Positions 62,398-64,000 of a stretch of DNA of 64,000 nt are shown in pieces (the first letter of the stretch is position 1; every line of letters begins with the position of its first letter). Below the pieces are notes generated by a model that saw only the letters and a list, made by a program, of their open reading frames with translations, was not told the DNA's origin and ran no database searches. Source of the DNA: Demequina gelatinilytica (GTDB taxonomy: Bacteria > Actinomycetota > Actinomycetes > Actinomycetales > Demequinaceae); NCBI RefSeq assembly GCF_000971115.1, contig NZ_BBLV01000001.1, positions 242,735-306,734 on the forward strand, in the 5' to 3' direction. Made by a program: the position numbers and the translations under genes.

Positions 62398-63999
62398 ATG
62401 ACGCAGACCCAGCAGATCGACGTGGCGGCCGCGATCGCGGCCGGAGAGACCTCCCTGGGCATCGAGCTCGGCTCGACCCGCATCAAGGCGTGCCTGGTCG
62501 GTCCGGACCACCAGCCCATCGCGACCGGCAGCCACGCGTGGGAGAACCAGTTCGTGGACCGCCTGTGGACCTACTCGATCGACGCGATCTGGGAGGGCGT
62601 CCAGGCCTCGGTCGCGGACCTGCTCGCCCAGGTCGAGGAGGCCTACGGCGTGCGCCCGACCGCCATCGGCGCGCTCGGCGTGTCCGCGATGATGCACGGC
62701 TACCTCGCCTTCTCCGCGGACGACGAGCTGCTGGTGCCGTTCCGCACGTGGCGCAACACCAACACCGAGCGCGCGGCCGCGGAGCTGACCGAGGTGCTGG
62801 GCTTCAACTTCCCGCTGCGTTGGTCCGCCTCGCACGTGTACGAGGCGATCCTCGAGGAGGAGGCGCACGTCTCCGAGCTCGCGTTCATCACCACGCTCGC
62901 GGGCTACGTCCACTGGAGGCTCACGGGCCGCAAGGTGCTCGGTGTGGGCGACGCCTCCGGGATGTTCCCCATCGACCCCGCCACGCGCGACTACGACGCG
63001 GACATGCTCGCGCGCTTCCAGGGCCTGGTCGCCGCGCGCAAGCCGGGCCTCGACGTCGCGGCGCTGCTGCCCGAGGTGCTGGTCGCCGGTGCCGATGCCG
63101 GCACGCTGACGGCCGAGGGCGCCGCGCTGCTCGACCCGACCGGCACGCTCCAGCCCGGTGCGCTCGTCGCTCCCCCGGAGGGTGACGCCGGCACCGGCAT
63201 GATCGCCACCAAGGCGGTCGCGCCGCGCACGGGCAACATCTCCGCCGGCACCTCGATCTTCGCGATGGTGGTGCTCGAGAAGCCGCTCGAGTCCGTCCAC
63301 GAGGAGCTCGACATCGTCACCACGCCCGCGGGCGACCTGGTGGCGATGGTCCACTGCAACAACGGCGCATCGGAGCTGGGCACGTGGGCCGGGGTCTTCA
63401 CCGAGTTCGCGGCCGCGATGGGCGTCGAGGGCGGCTCCGATGCGGTGTTCGAGGCGCTGTTCCGCGCGGCGCTCGAGGGTGAGGCCGACGGCGGCGGCCT
63501 GCTCGCCTACAACTACCTGTCCGGCGAGCCGATCACGGGCCTGGCCGAGGGCCGCCCGCTGTTCGTGCGCACGCCCGGCTCGCGCCTCAACCTCGCCAAC
63601 TTCATGCGCACGCAGCTCTACGGCGCGTTCGGCACGCTGAGCCTGGGCATGCGGGTGCTGCACGACGAGGGCGTCGAGCTCGACTCGATGTTCGCGCACG
63701 GCGGCATGTTCCGCACCGCGGGTGTGGCGCAGCGCCTGCTCGCCGCGGCCATCGGCGCGCCCGTCACGGTCGGCGACACGGCCTCCGAGGGCGGCGCGTG
63801 GGGCATGGCGGTGCTCGCGGAGTTCCGCCGCACCGGTGGCGGCGACCTGTCGAGCTACCTCGACGAGCGCGTGTTCGCCGATGCGGCCGTGGACGTGGCG
63901 GCCCCCGACGCCGGGGACGTCGCCGGCTACGCCGCGTGGCTCGAGCAGTACGAGGCCGGGCTCGCGATCGAGCGCGCCGCCACCGAGGCGATCCGCTAG
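62398..63999 (+). CDS. FGGY-family carbohydrate kinase (ribulokinase/xylulokinase type)
   Basis: A 533-residue kinase. The N-terminal ATP-binding motif is LGIELGSTRIKACLVG. Substrate-side residues include GVSAMMHGYLAF and VGDASGMFPID, and the second lobe has ISAGTSIFAMVV and FAHGGMFRTAGVAQRLLAAA. The length and HGGMFRT segment resemble a group of actinobacterial pentulose kinases usually found with L-ribulose-5-phosphate epimerase and arabinose isomerase; those genes would lie beyond the window edge. ATG 62398 has AAGGAGA upstream. The stop ends one base before the window edge. Confidence 0.88.
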   Translation: MTQTQQIDVAAAIAAGETSLGIELGSTRIKACLVGPDHQPIATGSHAWENQFVDRLWTYSIDAIWEGVQASVADLLAQVEEAYGVRPTAIGALGVSAMMHGYLAFSADDELLVPFRTWRNTNTERAAAELTEVLGFNFPLRWSASHVYEAILEEEAHVSELAFITTLAGYVHWRLTGRKVLGVGDASGMFPIDPATRDYDADMLARFQGLVAARKPGLDVAALLPEVLVAGADAGTLTAEGAALLDPTGTLQPGALVAPPEGDAGTGMIATKAVAPRTGNISAGTSIFAMVVLEKPLESVHEELDIVTTPAGDLVAMVHCNNGASELGTWAGVFTEFAAAMGVEGGSDAVFEALFRAALEGEADGGGLLAYNYLSGEPITGLAEGRPLFVRTPGSRLNLANFMRTQLYGAFGTLSLGMRVLHDEGVELDSMFAHGGMFRTAGVAQRLLAAAIGAPVTVGDTASEGGAWGMAVLAEFRRTGGGDLSSYLDERVFADAAVDVAAPDAGDVAGYAAWLEQYEAGLAIERAATEAIR

Positions 64000-64000
64000 G

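Overview
The window is about 64 kb of very GC-rich, densely packed DNA from an actinobacterium. The gene set points to the order Micrococcales: mtrA-mtrB-lpqB, two WhiB regulators, a PdtaS-type sensor kinase, DUF3499 and DUF5719 proteins, and tandem LytR-CpsA-Psr genes. The genus cannot be fixed from sequence alone. Many starts are GTG, gene ends overlap by 4 nt (ATGA/GTGA), and about ten genes carry a TANNNT box 6-8 nt before the start codon, as expected for leaderless transcripts.

Left core region (1-16.7 kb): a partial secA, an EamA exporter, the ribosome hibernation factor hpf, a ComF-like protein, and the mtrA-mtrB-lpqB cell-envelope two-component operon. A divergent five-gene run follows: membrane protein, DUF4129, DUF4350, MoxR ATPase, DUF58. 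Next come a SpoIIM-family protein and an RDD protein.

Island (16,734-34,396, about 17.7 kb): a Tn554-like element with three overlapping genes, tnpA and tnpB (tyrosine recombinases) and tnpC, at its left end. It splits a cation diffusion facilitator (CDF) gene: codons 1-164 lie at 34.4-34.9 kb and codons 165-314 at 16.3-16.7 kb. A CGAGCA hexamer flanks the element on both sides. The element carries its own full-length CDF homologue (31,841-32,764), whose sequence at the equivalent codons no longer matches the target hexamer. Other cargo: two small unknown genes, a peroxiredoxin-like protein, a quinone-oxidoreductase-like protein, two ABC exporters each paired with a TetR regulator, a PAP2/lipid-kinase fusion, and a VapBC45-like toxin-antitoxin pair.

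Right core region (34.9-64 kb): manB; DUF3499; a degenerate zincin; DUF5719 next to a very large glycosyltransferase; whiB2-like; two LCP ligases; purE-purK divergent from gtrA; a two-component system; a GT39-like membrane protein; an orphan FHA-FtsK ATPase; whiB1; pdtaS; DUF2505 with two crcB fluoride channel genes; two APC permeases; a patatin-like lipase; and an FGGY sugar kinase ending at the window edge. Envelope assembly and its regulation is the main theme.

Two intergenic spacers, 41 kb apart and both between convergent genes, share a poly-C-led element with matching inverted ends. This looks like an uncharacterised small repeat family. No rRNA, tRNA or CRISPR array was recognised.
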